Shown here: positions 1 through 7,996 of the stretch, one piece after another
How positions within the stretch are numbered: position 1 is the first letter of the stretch
Layout of the letters: every line of letters starts with the position of its first letter
Assembly (NCBI RefSeq): GCF_001509795.1
Contig: NZ_LLZN01000127.1
Coordinates: 1-64,000, forward strand
DNA: 64,000 bases
Source: Streptomyces sp. NRRL WC-3605
GTDB taxonomy: Bacteria > Actinomycetota > Actinomycetes > Streptomycetales > Streptomycetaceae
Reading direction: 5' to 3'
Translations under genes and position numbers: made by a program
Notes under the pieces: generated by a model
Seen by the model: the letters and a program-made list of their open reading frames with translations, nothing else
The model's database searches: none
Told to the model about the DNA's origin: nothing

Positions 1-979
1 CCCCGGCCGGGCCCCCCCCGCCCGCCCGGCGGGGCTGGGCCGGGGCCGGGGACACGCCGGGGGGGCCCCCGGCCTTCTCGTCCGCGGCGGAGTTGCGGGC
101 CGGCGGCGGGGCGGGCGGCGGGGCGGGCGGCTCCGAGCGCGCGGGTCCGGGCAGGGCGTCGTGATCGCCGAGGCGCTGCCGCAGGTCGGACGCCCGGCGC
201 CGGGCGTCCCGGACCGTCAGCGGGAGCGGGGACCAGCCGGCCAGCCGGCCCAGGGCCACCACCGGCGGATACACCGGGGACATCGCCATGATCTCCGCCG
301 GGTCGCCGAGGACCGGCGGGTCTCCCGGGGCGGGCAGCAGGACGACACGGTCCGCGTACTGCACGACGCGTTCCAGGCGGTGCTCGGCCATCAGCACCGT
401 CGTGCCCAGGTCGTGGACGAGGCGCTGAAGGACGGCCAGGACCTCCTCGGCGGCGGCCGGGTCCAGCGCCGACGTCGGCTCGTCCAGCACCAGCACCCTC
501 GGGTGGGGGGTCAGGACCGAGCCGATCGCGACGCGCTGCCGCTGCCCGCCGGACAGGGTGGCGATCGACCGGTCCCGCAGATCCGCCAGACCCAGCAGGT
601 CCAGCGTCTCCTCGACCCGGCGCCGCATCACGTCCGGGGCCAGGCCCAGCGACTCCATGCCGTAGGCCAGCTCCTCCTCCACCGTGTCGGTCACGAAGTG
701 GGAGAGCGGGTCCTGGCCCACCGTGCCCACCACGTCGGCGAGTTCACGCGGCTTGTGGGTACGGGTGTCCCGCCCGGCCACCGTGACCCGGCCGCGCAGG
801 GTGCCGCCCGTGAAGTGCGGCACGAGTCCGCTGACCGCGTTCAGCACGGTCGACTTGCCGACCCCCGACGGCCCGACGAGCAGCACCAGCTCCCCCTCGG
901 GCACCACGAAGTCCACCCCGTCGACGGTGGGCGCGGCGGCCCCGTCGTAGGTCACGGAGACGTTCTCGAAGCGGATCAC
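1..979 (-). CDS. ECF-type ABC transporter ATPase (EcfA), 3' end beyond window
   Basis: ATP-binding subunit of an energy-coupling-factor importer, acting on the inner face of the membrane. The visible 326 residues hold one full ATPase domain: Walker A GPSGVGKST near residue 37, signature LSGGQRQRVA near 138 and Walker B LVLDEPTSALD near 160. After about residue 265 comes a Pro/Ala/Gly linker, and the frame is still open at the left edge, so a second ATPase domain may follow, as in fused EcfA-EcfA' proteins. The GTG start overlaps the stop of the T-subunit gene by four bases (GTGA), showing translational coupling. It is the last visible gene of the riboswitch-led operon. The family call is firm; the substrate is inferred from context. 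Confidence 0.88.
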   Translation of the reverse strand, partial: MIRFENVSVTYDGAAAPTVDGVDFVVPEGELVLLVGPSGVGKSTVLNAVSGLVPHFTGGTLRGRVTVAGRDTRTHKPRELADVVGTVGQDPLSHFVTDTVEEELAYGMESLGLAPDVMRRRVEETLDLLGLADLRDRSIATLSGGQRQRVAIGSVLTPHPRVLVLDEPTSALDPAAAEEVLAVLQRLVHDLGTTVLMAEHRLERVVQYADRVVLLPAPGDPPVLGDPAEIMAMSPVYPPVVALGRLAGWSPLPLTVRDARRRASDLRQRLGDHDALPGPARSEPPAPPPAPPPARNSAADEKAGGPPGVSPAPAQPRRAGGGGPAG

Positions 980-2181
980 GACGGCTCCTCGCGGGCGACG
1001 GCACCGCGCGGCGCCGGCTTCCTCGGTGCGGGCTTCCTCGGTGCGGGGCCGACGAACGCCGGGAGCAGCCCGAGCAGGACGGCGGCCGCCGGCCACAGCG
1101 GAAGGGTGGGCGCGACCAGCGGCACCACACCCGGGTTCAGGGCCGCCGGCTCACGGCTCGCGGCCAGGGTCAGCAGGGCGGCGACCGCCGCGCCCGACCC
1201 GGCGACCAGCCACGCGCGCGGACCCCAGCGGTCGGGCCGGTAGCGGGTGCGCGGGGAGCGGCGCCCGCCCAGGCGCAGCCCCGCCAGCGCCGCCGCGAGA
1301 CCGGCGAGCAGCACCGGCAGCCCGTAGGTGCCGCCCGCGGCGGTCAGCAGCCCGTACGTGCCCGCGCACACGCCCAGCAGTCCGCCCAGGGTGAGCGCGG
1401 CCGTCGTGCGACGGACCCGGTCCGGGACGTCGGCGGTCCGGCCGTAGCCGCGCGCGTCCATCGCGGCGGCCAGCGCGACCGAACGCTCCAGCGCGCCCTC
1501 CAGCACCGGCAGGCCGACCTGGACCAGGCCGCGCAACCCCCGGTCCGGCCGTCCGCGCAGCCGGCGGGCGGCCCGCAGGCGCTGCACGTCGGCGATCAGG
1601 TGAGGGGCGTACGTCAGGGCCACCACCACCGCGACACCCATCTCGTACAGGGCGCCCGGCAGGGACTTCAGCAGCCGGGCCGGGTTGGCGAGGGAGTTCG
1701 CCGCGCCCACGCAGATGAGGAGCGTGGCCAGCTTCAGACCCTCGTACAGCGCCCGCACGAGCGTCTCGGCGGTGACCCGGCCGCCCAGCCGGATGCCCTG
1801 CGCCCAGTCGGGCAGGGCCACCTCGGGCAGGGTGACGAGCACATGGGTGCCGGGGATGGGGGAGCCGAGGGCCACCGCGAAGAACAGCCGGATCACGAGG
1901 ACGGCCAGGGCGAGCTTGACGAAGGCACCGTAGGAGCGGGCCCAGGGGGCGTCCGGGCGGCACGCCGCCACCACGTAGGCGGACGTCGCGGCGAGCAGGG
2001 CGAGCAGCAGCGGGTTGGTGGTGCGGGTCGCGGCGGTGCCGAGCGCCAGCGCCCAGACCCACCAGGCGCCGGGGTGGAGGGGGTCGCGAACGGGCCGCTC
2101 GGCGTCGGGCACGGCCGGGCCGGGGGCGATCGCTCCCTCCGGGCCGCCCCCGCTCCGTGTGCCGCCGCGCCCCCCTGCCAT
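976..2181 (-). CDS. ECF transporter transmembrane T subunit (CbiQ/EcfT family)
   Basis: Membrane scaffold of an ECF importer that links a substrate-binding S protein to the ATPases. The 401-residue product has several hydrophobic helices, and near residues 245-260 it carries the conserved EcfT coupling segment AAAMDARGYGR, which matches the family Ala-Arg-Gly motif contacting the ATPase. The ATG at 2181 shares a base with the TGA of the upstream gene (TGATG), and the stop overlaps the ATPase start (GTGA). A longer upstream frame exists but lies inside the preceding gene. The C-terminus is a low-complexity Pro/Arg/Lys tail. No S component is visible in the window; it may lie to the left. Confidence 0.88.
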   Translation of the reverse strand: MAGGRGGTRSGGGPEGAIAPGPAVPDAERPVRDPLHPGAWWVWALALGTAATRTTNPLLLALLAATSAYVVAACRPDAPWARSYGAFVKLALAVLVIRLFFAVALGSPIPGTHVLVTLPEVALPDWAQGIRLGGRVTAETLVRALYEGLKLATLLICVGAANSLANPARLLKSLPGALYEMGVAVVVALTYAPHLIADVQRLRAARRLRGRPDRGLRGLVQVGLPVLEGALERSVALAAAMDARGYGRTADVPDRVRRTTAALTLGGLLGVCAGTYGLLTAAGGTYGLPVLLAGLAAALAGLRLGGRRSPRTRYRPDRWGPRAWLVAGSGAAVAALLTLAASREPAALNPGVVPLVAPTLPLWPAAAVLLGLLPAFVGPAPRKPAPRKPAPRGAVAREEPS

Positions 2182-2816
2182 CAGCCGCGCCGCCGTCGTG
2201 CCTGCCAGACGGCCGCGCCCGCCAGGACCACGACGGCCGCGACACCGGCGACCAGACCGACCGAGGCACCGCCCTCCGCGTCGTCCTCCGGCTCGGTGGC
2301 CGCGGGCTTCTCGCCCTGGGCGACCTGCTCGCCGCAGCCCTTGCGCGGGTAGCCGTCGATCGCGCACAGCAGGGCGTTGGAGTCGTACCGCAGCGGACCG
2401 GCGACGGCCGCCAGAGCGTCCGCGGTCGTGGCGTCCGGGTCGACGCGAGCGCAGACGGTGCGCCGGGCCGGCGGCCTCTCGCCCGAGGGGGCGTCGGCGG
2501 CCGTGCCGAAGTCCAGCACCAGCGCGATCCGCTTCTTGCCGTCCCGCGCCGGTGTACGGGCACAGATCACGGAGAACTCGGCCGCGCCCCGGGGCCGCGT
2601 GGCGTCCTTCGAGTCCTCGCTCACGGCGAAGCGGAAGCCCTGCACATCGCCGTCGTCGGGACGGGACAGCGAGGGGCCCAGGGAGGCGTACGACCAGGAG
2701 CCGCCGTCGCGGTCCCAGAACGACCAGTAGCGGTACCCGGTGGCCTGGGCGGCCTGGGCCGCGCCGGCCGTCAGGACCAGCGCGGCCAGCAGAACCGCGA
2801 GGGCGCGCCGGATCAC
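2181..2816 (-). CDS. Secreted, C-terminally anchored protein of the cobalamin-riboswitch operon (SCO2322-like)
   Basis: A 211-residue protein with a signal peptide at residues 1-22 (IRRALAVLLAALVLTAGAAQA), an extracellular part of about 150 residues, and one membrane helix near 180-203 followed by an Arg-rich tail, so it should sit on the outer face of the membrane. From memory it resembles the streptomycete family NCBI names SCO2322. The stretch around residues 125-150 (ADALAAVAGPLRYDS, then LLCAIDGYPRKGCGE) looks to me like the beta domain (DUF4430 type) of transcobalamin and intrinsic factor; that is inference. The start GTG overlaps the upstream TGA (GTGA), so it is co-translated with the toroid protein. 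Confidence 0.75.
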   Translation of the reverse strand: MIRRALAVLLAALVLTAGAAQAAQATGYRYWSFWDRDGGSWSYASLGPSLSRPDDGDVQGFRFAVSEDSKDATRPRGAAEFSVICARTPARDGKKRIALVLDFGTAADAPSGERPPARRTVCARVDPDATTADALAAVAGPLRYDSNALLCAIDGYPRKGCGEQVAQGEKPAATEPEDDAEGGASVGLVAGVAAVVVLAGAAVWQARRRRG

Positions 2817-4024
2817 GCCCGGCCGCCCTTGTTGCGGTGGCTCAGCAGGAAGCCGATGCCGATGCCGACGACGAGGAAGACGCCGATGTACCACCAGACG
2901 CCGAACGGGCTGTCGTCGTCCTTGTCCTCCTGGGCGTCCGCGCTCTTCCCGGCCGCCTTCTGCGGCGCCGGGCCGGTCGCGTTCAGCTTCGCGACCAGGT
3001 CGGTGCCGCCGAAGTCGCGCGGGTCGGTGCCGGTGGCGTGCGCGGCGAAGATCAGCTGGGCGTAGGCGGCGGGGCCGTTCTGCGCGGCCCACTTCGCGGC
3101 GTTGCCCTCCAGCCAGCTCAGGGGCTTCGCGGCGGCGCCGGCCCCGCCCTGCGCGGCGAGCGCGACCACCGCGTCGGCCGTGTTGCCGTAGTCCGGCTGG
3201 TCGTCGGCGCCGGGCAGCGCGGAGACCAGGTGCCCGTCCTTGCCGAGCACCCGCGTCAGGTAGGCGGCGCCGTTGGCGGCGGCCTGCTCCGGGGAGCCGG
3301 CCTTCGCGCAGGTGGCGCCCGCCTTCTCGCCGGCGCTCGCGACGAGCCCCTTGCCGAGTGCGCCGATCACGCCGGCCGCGGTGGCGTCGGCGTTGGCGGC
3401 CAGCTCGCCCTTCTTGTCCGGCTGGTAGGCGAAGGCGCCCGCGTCGTCGCCCTCGCAGGGCAGGGCGAGGGAGAGCAGGGCGTCGTAGGGCGACTTGCCG
3501 TCCTTGGTGACCTCGGCCGGCTTCTCGCCCGCGGCGGCCAGTGCGCCGACGACGACCGACGTCGAGTTGGTGTCGCTGGCCCCGCCCGGGGTGTAGCCCC
3601 AGCCGCCGTCCTTGTTCTGGACGGACTTCAGCCAGGTCACGGCCTTGCCGGTGACGGTGTCGTGGCCGCCGAGCGCCGTCAGGGCCTGCACGGCGGCGGC
3701 GGTGCTGTTGCTGTCGACCATCACCTTGGCGTCGCACGCCTTGGCGGTGTCGGCGCGGTACGCGGCGAACGCGCCGTTCGCGCACTGCTGCCCGGTCAGC
3801 CAGTCCACGGCCGACGCGGCGGGCCGCACCTTCGCGGTGTGCTGGGCGAGCAGGGCGAGGGACTGCCGCCAGACCCCGTCGTACGTCGGGTCGGTGGTGC
3901 CGTACAGCCCCTTGGGGAGGGCCGCAGACGGCGACGGGGACGGTGAGTCGGCGGCCATGGCGGGCGCGGTCGCGCCGAGCACGACGGTGGCGGCCAGGGC
4001 CGCGGCGCTGCGGCGGACGTTCAT
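2813..4024 (-). CDS. Secreted membrane-anchored alpha/alpha-toroid (prenyltransferase/squalene oxidase repeat) protein
   Basis: First gene of the riboswitch-led operon; 403 residues. A signal peptide ends near residue 24 (ATAPAMAADS), followed by a Ser/Pro stretch. Repeats of the toroid type run from about 30 to 345, including NKDGGWGYTPGG near 145 and repeated AVQALTALGG-like helices, and one membrane helix (WWYIGVFLVVGIGIGFLL) lies near 375-393. This is the fold of terpene cyclases and of the alpha domain of intrinsic factor and transcobalamin. With a cobalamin riboswitch upstream and an ECF importer downstream, a corrinoid-binding surface role fits better than cyclase chemistry, and I saw no DxDD cyclase motif. 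ATG at 4024 was chosen because it starts the signal peptide; the longer frame to 4135 runs into the riboswitch. Confidence 0.85.
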   Translation of the reverse strand: MNVRRSAAALAATVVLGATAPAMAADSPSPSPSAALPKGLYGTTDPTYDGVWRQSLALLAQHTAKVRPAASAVDWLTGQQCANGAFAAYRADTAKACDAKVMVDSNSTAAAVQALTALGGHDTVTGKAVTWLKSVQNKDGGWGYTPGGASDTNSTSVVVGALAAAGEKPAEVTKDGKSPYDALLSLALPCEGDDAGAFAYQPDKKGELAANADATAAGVIGALGKGLVASAGEKAGATCAKAGSPEQAAANGAAYLTRVLGKDGHLVSALPGADDQPDYGNTADAVVALAAQGGAGAAAKPLSWLEGNAAKWAAQNGPAAYAQLIFAAHATGTDPRDFGGTDLVAKLNATGPAPQKAAGKSADAQEDKDDDSPFGVWWYIGVFLVVGIGIGFLLSHRNKGGRA

Positions 4025-4149
4025 GATCGGCGGGTGCCCTCTCCCTGTGGGGAGCCGGACAGCACGGGAGGACCCCCGGGCGGCTCGGCTCCGTATACCT
4101 CGACGGTGCCGTGCTCCGGCAGGCTGCCGGGACACGTGAGCCGGTCACG

Positions 4150-4310
4150 TCCGTCCAGGGCGGTCCGGCTCACCGGCCTCGGACCGTCCGCCACGGGGGC
4201 GGGGACGCGGGGACCGGTTCACGGTTGCGGGTCAGCGCCGGAATTGCACCGGCTTTCCCCTGAACGGGTGAGTGATGACGACCGGGACACTGTACCCGGC
4301 CGTAACCCGG
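4150..4310 (-). promoter_or_regulatory. Cobalamin riboswitch
   Basis: On the minus strand, 4260-4221 carries the conserved aptamer core: GGGGAAAGCCGGTGCAATTC followed by CGGCGCTGACCCGCAACCGT, which matches the family pattern GGGAA..GGTGxAAxTCC..CxGxCCCGCxAC. The 3' B12-box-like element (GGTGAGCCGGACCGCCC) is at 4174-4158, and a GC-rich hairpin region leads to the ATG at 4024. The element lies 130-280 bases upstream of the toroid gene. The 5' and 3' limits are approximate. In this family adenosylcobalamin binding lowers expression, usually by hiding the start region or forming a terminator. Confidence 0.93.
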
Positions 4311-4366
4311 GCTCTCCGGGGCACCTCGCACCGGGTACCGTCCTGCCGACGCGAGGGGGCAGGACG

Positions 4367-5020
4367 ATGGGGCGACTGATCGGTTCGGGGCGGACCGCCG
4401 ACGTGTACGAGGTCGACCGGCACTGGGTGCTGCGCCGGGACCGGGAGGGGTACGGCGACGCACTCGCCGAGGGCGAGGTGATGGCGCACGTGCGCGGCCA
4501 CGGCTTCCCGGCGCCCCGCGTCCGCCTCGACGGCTCCTCGCGGACCGAGCTGGTGATGGAGCGCCTCACGGGGCCGACGATGCTGGGCGCGCTCGTGGCG
4601 GGCACCCTCGGCCCGGACGAGGCGGGTGCGGAACTCGCCCGTCTGCTGCGGCGGCTGCACGGCCTGCCCGGACGCCGCCCCGGGACCCGCGTCCTCCACC
4701 TGGACCTGCACCCCGACAACGTGATCCTCACCCCGGACGGGCCGTACGTCATCGACTGGAGCAACGCCCGTGACGGCGACCCCGGTCTCGACTGGGGCGC
4801 CTCCGCGGTGATCCTCGCCCAGGTCGCCGTCGGCGACGAGGTCCTGGCGGCGAGTGCCCACGCACTGCTCGCCGCCCTGCTGGCCGACCCCTCGGACCTC
4901 ACCGACGCCGGGCTGTCCCAGGCCCTGCGCGAACGGGCGGCCAACCCGACGATGACCGAGCGGGAGACCGGCCTCCTGGGCGCCGCCGAGAAGCTGATCC
5001 GCACGTTCCTTCCCGGGTAG
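4367..5020 (+). CDS. Small aminoglycoside phosphotransferase-like kinase
   Basis: A 217-residue protein with an APH/choline-kinase fold. A Gly-rich ATP loop lies at 4-12 (LIGSGRTAD), the Brenner catalytic motif HLDLHPDN at about 118-125, and the metal-binding IDWSNARDGDPGLDWG near 134-149. It is shorter than the usual 250-300 residues of antibiotic kinases because the N-lobe is compact, and it resembles the small phosphotransferases common in Streptomyces whose substrates are unknown. A GGGGGCAGGACG ribosome site precedes the ATG. It diverges from the riboswitch operon and its stop lies one base from the stop of the convergent MBL gene. No resistance role can be inferred from sequence alone. 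Confidence 0.82.
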   Translation: MGRLIGSGRTADVYEVDRHWVLRRDREGYGDALAEGEVMAHVRGHGFPAPRVRLDGSSRTELVMERLTGPTMLGALVAGTLGPDEAGAELARLLRRLHGLPGRRPGTRVLHLDLHPDNVILTPDGPYVIDWSNARDGDPGLDWGASAVILAQVAVGDEVLAASAHALLAALLADPSDLTDAGLSQALRERAANPTMTERETGLLGAAEKLIRTFLPG

Positions 5021-5021
5021 G

Positions 5022-6050
5022 TCAGACCGCCACGTACGCCACCGGCTCGCTCCCCGTCACCGCCTCCGCCCGCCCCAGCTTCACCAGGCGGCGCAGGTGG
5101 GCCTCCGCCTCCGCGACCGCGATGGTGCGGGAGCCCGGTGGGATCCGGACCCAGGGGCGGTTCCACTCCATGCGTTCGGCGAGCTGCCACGGGGTCAGCG
5201 GGGTGGTGAGCAGCGCCAGCAGACCCGTCAGCCGTGCCTCGTGGTGGTCGAGCAACTCCCGTACGCGCGCCGGGGCGTCGGTGAACGCGTGCTGGTGTGC
5301 CGGCAGGACCTCGGCGGGGCCGAGGGCGGCGACGCGTTCCAGTGAGGCCAGGTAGTCGCCGAGGGGGTCGGTGGCCGTGGTGTCGTCGGGGTCCTCGTAC
5401 AGGCCGATGTGCGGGGTGATCCCGGGCAGCAGGTGGTCGCCGGAGAACAGCCGGCCGTGGCCCGGGAGTCCGGCCGGGTGGTCCTCCTCCAGGTGCAGGC
5501 AGACGTGGCCCGGGGTGTGGCCCGGCGTCCAGACCGCGCGCAGCCGGCGGCCCGGGAGGTCCAGCAGCTCGCCCGGGACGATCTCCCGGTCGGGGTCGGC
5601 GGGGGAGAAGCCCGGCAGGGAGCCGGGGCGGCGGGCGGCGCGCAGCGGGGCCACGTGCTCCTCGGGGGCGCCGGCCGCCGCGAGTTTGCCGGCCATGTAC
5701 GCGAACCAGGTCTCGGGGCGTGTCGCCCGGGTGCGCCGGACGATCGCCGCGTCCGCCGCGTGCATCGCGATCCAGGCGCCGGACGCCTCACGCACCCGGC
5801 CGGACAGGCCGTGGTGGTCGGGGTGGTGGTGGGTGACGACCACGCCGACGACATCCGCGGGCGTGGTGCCGCAGGCCGCGAGGCCGTCGGTGAGGGTGTC
5901 CCAGGAGGCCGGGTCGTCCCAGCCGGTGTCGACGAGCACGGGGCCGCGGTCGGTGTCGACGACGTGCACGAGGGTGTGGCCGAGGGGGTTGTCCGGGATC
6001 GGGACCCGGAGGGACCGCACCCCGCCGCCGTGGTCGTACACCTGCGTCAT
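5022..6050 (-). CDS. MBL-fold metallo-hydrolase
   Basis: A 342-residue member of the metallo-beta-lactamase superfamily. The zinc motif THHHPDHHG is near residue 70, a second ligand region GHTPGH near 178, and an SGDHLLPG segment near 210. A C-terminal winged-helix-like domain follows (HLRRLVKLGRAEAV), as in hydrolases that act on thioesters or glutathione adducts. The start at 6050 has GGGGAG eight bases upstream; an in-frame ATG at 6062 is possible. A minus-strand -10 (TACTAT, 6107-6102) sits beside the KstR-type site at 6110-6123, so it is probably controlled with the neighbouring aldehyde dehydrogenase. The exact substrate is unknown. Confidence 0.85.
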   Translation of the reverse strand: MTQVYDHGGGVRSLRVPIPDNPLGHTLVHVVDTDRGPVLVDTGWDDPASWDTLTDGLAACGTTPADVVGVVVTHHHPDHHGLSGRVREASGAWIAMHAADAAIVRRTRATRPETWFAYMAGKLAAAGAPEEHVAPLRAARRPGSLPGFSPADPDREIVPGELLDLPGRRLRAVWTPGHTPGHVCLHLEEDHPAGLPGHGRLFSGDHLLPGITPHIGLYEDPDDTTATDPLGDYLASLERVAALGPAEVLPAHQHAFTDAPARVRELLDHHEARLTGLLALLTTPLTPWQLAERMEWNRPWVRIPPGSRTIAVAEAEAHLRRLVKLGRAEAVTGSEPVAYVAV

Positions 6051-6109
6051 GGGCTCCCCCATCGCCGCGACCGTCGCGCGGCACGGACCGGCCGCCCGGC
6101 CATAGTAAC

Positions 6110-6123
6110 TAGAACGAGTTTCG
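6110..6123. promoter_or_regulatory. KstR-type operator 1
   Basis: TAGAACGAGTTTCG fits TnnAACnnGTTnnA, the mycobacterial KstR consensus, except for the last base. It lies in the divergent region between the MBL hydrolase (start 6050) and the aldehyde dehydrogenase (start 6275), next to a good minus-strand -10. Confidence 0.6.
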
Positions 6124-6189
6124 ATGGGAGCCCGAGTCATCCATCCGCCCGTCGGTCCGGTCGTGCACGGTCCGTGGACTCCTCTGGGT

Positions 6190-6207
6190 GGAACTGGTAT
6201 CAGTTCC
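6190..6207. repeat. Inverted repeat upstream of the aldehyde dehydrogenase
   Basis: GGAACTG-GTAT-CAGTTCC, perfect 7-base arms with a 4-base centre, 68 bases before the aldehyde dehydrogenase start. Size and position suit a repressor or activator site; the binding protein is unknown. Confidence 0.45.
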
Positions 6208-6274
6208 CCTGTATCTGATGGGTCGTCAGGGTGCCTGGCGCGTTCAGGGTGCGGCTCCGGGGAGGCAGTCGGTC

Positions 6275-7732
6275 ATGACCGAACTCGTGGAACACGGACA
6301 GCTGTTCATCGGCGGGCAGTGGGCCGACCCCCTGGGCGGTGACGTCATCGAGGTGGTCTCACCGCACACCGAGGAGGTCATCGGCCGGGTGCCGCACGCC
6401 TCCCGGGCCGACGTGGACCGGGCCGTCGGCGCGGCCCGCCGGGCCTTCGACGAGGGGCCCTGGCCCCGCACGAGCCTGGACGAGCGCATCGAGGTCGTCG
6501 GCCGGATCAAGGACGGGATCGCCGCCCGGCACGAGGAGATCGCCCGCGTCATCTCCGCCCAGAACGGCTCCCCCTACTCCTGGAGCGTCCTCGCCCAGGC
6601 CCTCGGCGCGATGATGGTGTGGGACGCGGCGATCACCGTCGCGCGCGGCTTCCCCTACGAGGAGCCACGCGACGGCGTCCTCGGGCGGATCCTCGTGCGC
6701 CGCGAGCCGGTCGGCGTCGTGGCGGCCGTCGTCCCCTGGAACGTCCCGCAGTTCGTCGCCGCCGCCAAGCTCGCGCCCGCCCTGCTCGCCGGATGCACGG
6801 TCGTCCTCAAACCGTCCCCCGAGTCGCCGCTCGACGCCTACCTGCTCGCGGAGATCGCGGCCGAGGCCGGGCTGCCCGAGGGCGTGCTGTCGGTCCTGCC
6901 CGCCGACCGCGAGGTCAGCGAGTATCTGGTCGGGCACCCCGGCGTCGACAAGGTCTCCTTCACCGGATCCGTCGCCGCCGGCAAGCGCGTCATGGAGGTC
7001 GCCGCCCGCAACCTGACCCGCGTCACCCTCGAACTCGGCGGCAAGTCCGCGGCCGTGGTCCTGCCCGACGCGGACGTCGAGGCGACGGTGGCCGGCGTGG
7101 TCCCGGCGGCCTGGATGAACAACGGCCAGGCGTGCGTGGCCCAGACCCGCATCCTGCTCCCGCGCTCCCGCTACGACGAGTTCGCCGAGGCGTTCGCCGC
7201 CGCGGCCGGCGCCCTCCTGGTCGGCGACCCGCTGGACCCCGCCACCCAGGTCGGCCCGCTCGTGGCGCGGCGCCAGCAGCGGCGCAGCCTCGACTACATA
7301 CGGATCGGGCAGGAGGAGGGCGCGAAGATCCTCACCGGCGGCGGACGCCCCGCCGGCCTGGAGAAGGGCTGGTACGTAGAGCCGACCCTCTTCGGTGACG
7401 TCGACAACGCGATGCGCGTCGCCCGCGAGGAGATCTTCGGCCCGGTCGTCTGCCTGCTGCCGTACGGCGACCAGGACGAGGCCGTGAGGATCGCCGACGA
7501 CTCGGAGTACGGGCTGTCCGGCAGCGTGTGGACCGGCGACGTCGAGCGCGGCATCGAGGTCGCCCGGCGGGTCCGTACCGGGACCTACTCCGTCAACACC
7601 TTCAGCCTCGACATGCTCGGCCCCTTCGGCGGCTACAAGAACTCCGGGCTGGGACGGGAGTTCGGGCCCGAGGGCTTCGGCGAGTACTTCGAGCAGAAGA
7701 TGATCCATCTGCCCGCCGGCTGGGAGGCGTGA
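6275..7732 (+). CDS. NAD(P)-dependent aldehyde dehydrogenase
   Basis: A 485-residue enzyme of the classical ALDH superfamily that oxidises an aldehyde to an acid in the cytosol. The NAD-site PWN motif (VVPWNVPQF) lies near residue 153. The catalytic region includes VTLELGGKS (general-base Glu near 253) and NNGQACVAQTR (nucleophilic Cys near 287), and the C-terminal EEIFGPV near 386 is typical. Length is normal. The ATG at 6275 has GGGGAGG nine bases upstream; the earlier in-frame start at 6188 would consume the inverted repeat. It is followed after two bases by a ferredoxin gene and flanked by KstR-type operators, which suggests oxidation of a lipid- or steroid-derived aldehyde. Confidence 0.92.
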   Translation: MTELVEHGQLFIGGQWADPLGGDVIEVVSPHTEEVIGRVPHASRADVDRAVGAARRAFDEGPWPRTSLDERIEVVGRIKDGIAARHEEIARVISAQNGSPYSWSVLAQALGAMMVWDAAITVARGFPYEEPRDGVLGRILVRREPVGVVAAVVPWNVPQFVAAAKLAPALLAGCTVVLKPSPESPLDAYLLAEIAAEAGLPEGVLSVLPADREVSEYLVGHPGVDKVSFTGSVAAGKRVMEVAARNLTRVTLELGGKSAAVVLPDADVEATVAGVVPAAWMNNGQACVAQTRILLPRSRYDEFAEAFAAAAGALLVGDPLDPATQVGPLVARRQQRRSLDYIRIGQEEGAKILTGGGRPAGLEKGWYVEPTLFGDVDNAMRVAREEIFGPVVCLLPYGDQDEAVRIADDSEYGLSGSVWTGDVERGIEVARRVRTGTYSVNTFSLDMLGPFGGYKNSGLGREFGPEGFGEYFEQKMIHLPAGWEA

Positions 7733-7734
7733 CG

Positions 7735-7968
7735 ATGGGCGACCGCTGGCACGTCGAGGTCGACCGGTCGCTGTGCGTCGGCTCGGCCCAGTGCCTCCAC
7801 CGCGCCCCCGGCGGCTTCCGCCTCGACCGCGCCCGCCAGTCCCATCCGGCCGACCCGGAGACCGACGCCGACGAGTCGGTCCTCGCGGCGGCCGAGAGCT
7901 GTCCCGTGGAGGCCATCGCGATCACCCTGCTGGGCACCGGGGAACCCGTCTTCCCGCCCGAGGAGTAA
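7735..7968 (+). CDS. Single-cluster ferredoxin, [3Fe-4S] type
   Basis: A 77-residue electron carrier. The cluster ligands are Cys15 and Cys21 in CVGSAQC and the Cys of ESCPVEAI near residue 62. The x5 spacing with no fourth ligand in the first motif fits the [3Fe-4S] ferredoxins that feed actinobacterial cytochromes P450. It starts two bases after the aldehyde dehydrogenase stop, so the two are co-transcribed, but there is no P450 in the window. Its likely partner is a P450 or oxygenase elsewhere that produces the aldehyde's precursor. Confidence 0.88.
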   Translation: MGDRWHVEVDRSLCVGSAQCLHRAPGGFRLDRARQSHPADPETDADESVLAAAESCPVEAIAITLLGTGEPVFPPEE

Positions 7969-7996
7969 CCCCTCAGCGGCGCCGCGGCTCCTCGGG
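7957..7996. terminator. Possible bidirectional terminator hairpin
   Basis: Arms CCCGAGGAG (7957-7965) and CTCCTCGGG (7988-7996) are perfectly complementary, with a GCGGCGCCGC palindrome in the loop. It spans the ends of the convergent ferredoxin and kstR-like genes and has no U-tract, so it is only a candidate. Confidence 0.35.

Noticed and set aside
4081..4108. Plus-strand GGCTCCGTATACCTCGA, resembling a B12 box
   Set aside because: The conserved aptamer core is on the minus strand only, so this similarity is on the wrong strand and order.
4034..4366. N-terminal extension of the APH-like kinase into the riboswitch region
   Set aside because: The region is explained by the minus-strand cobalamin aptamer; the kinase fold begins at ATG 4367.
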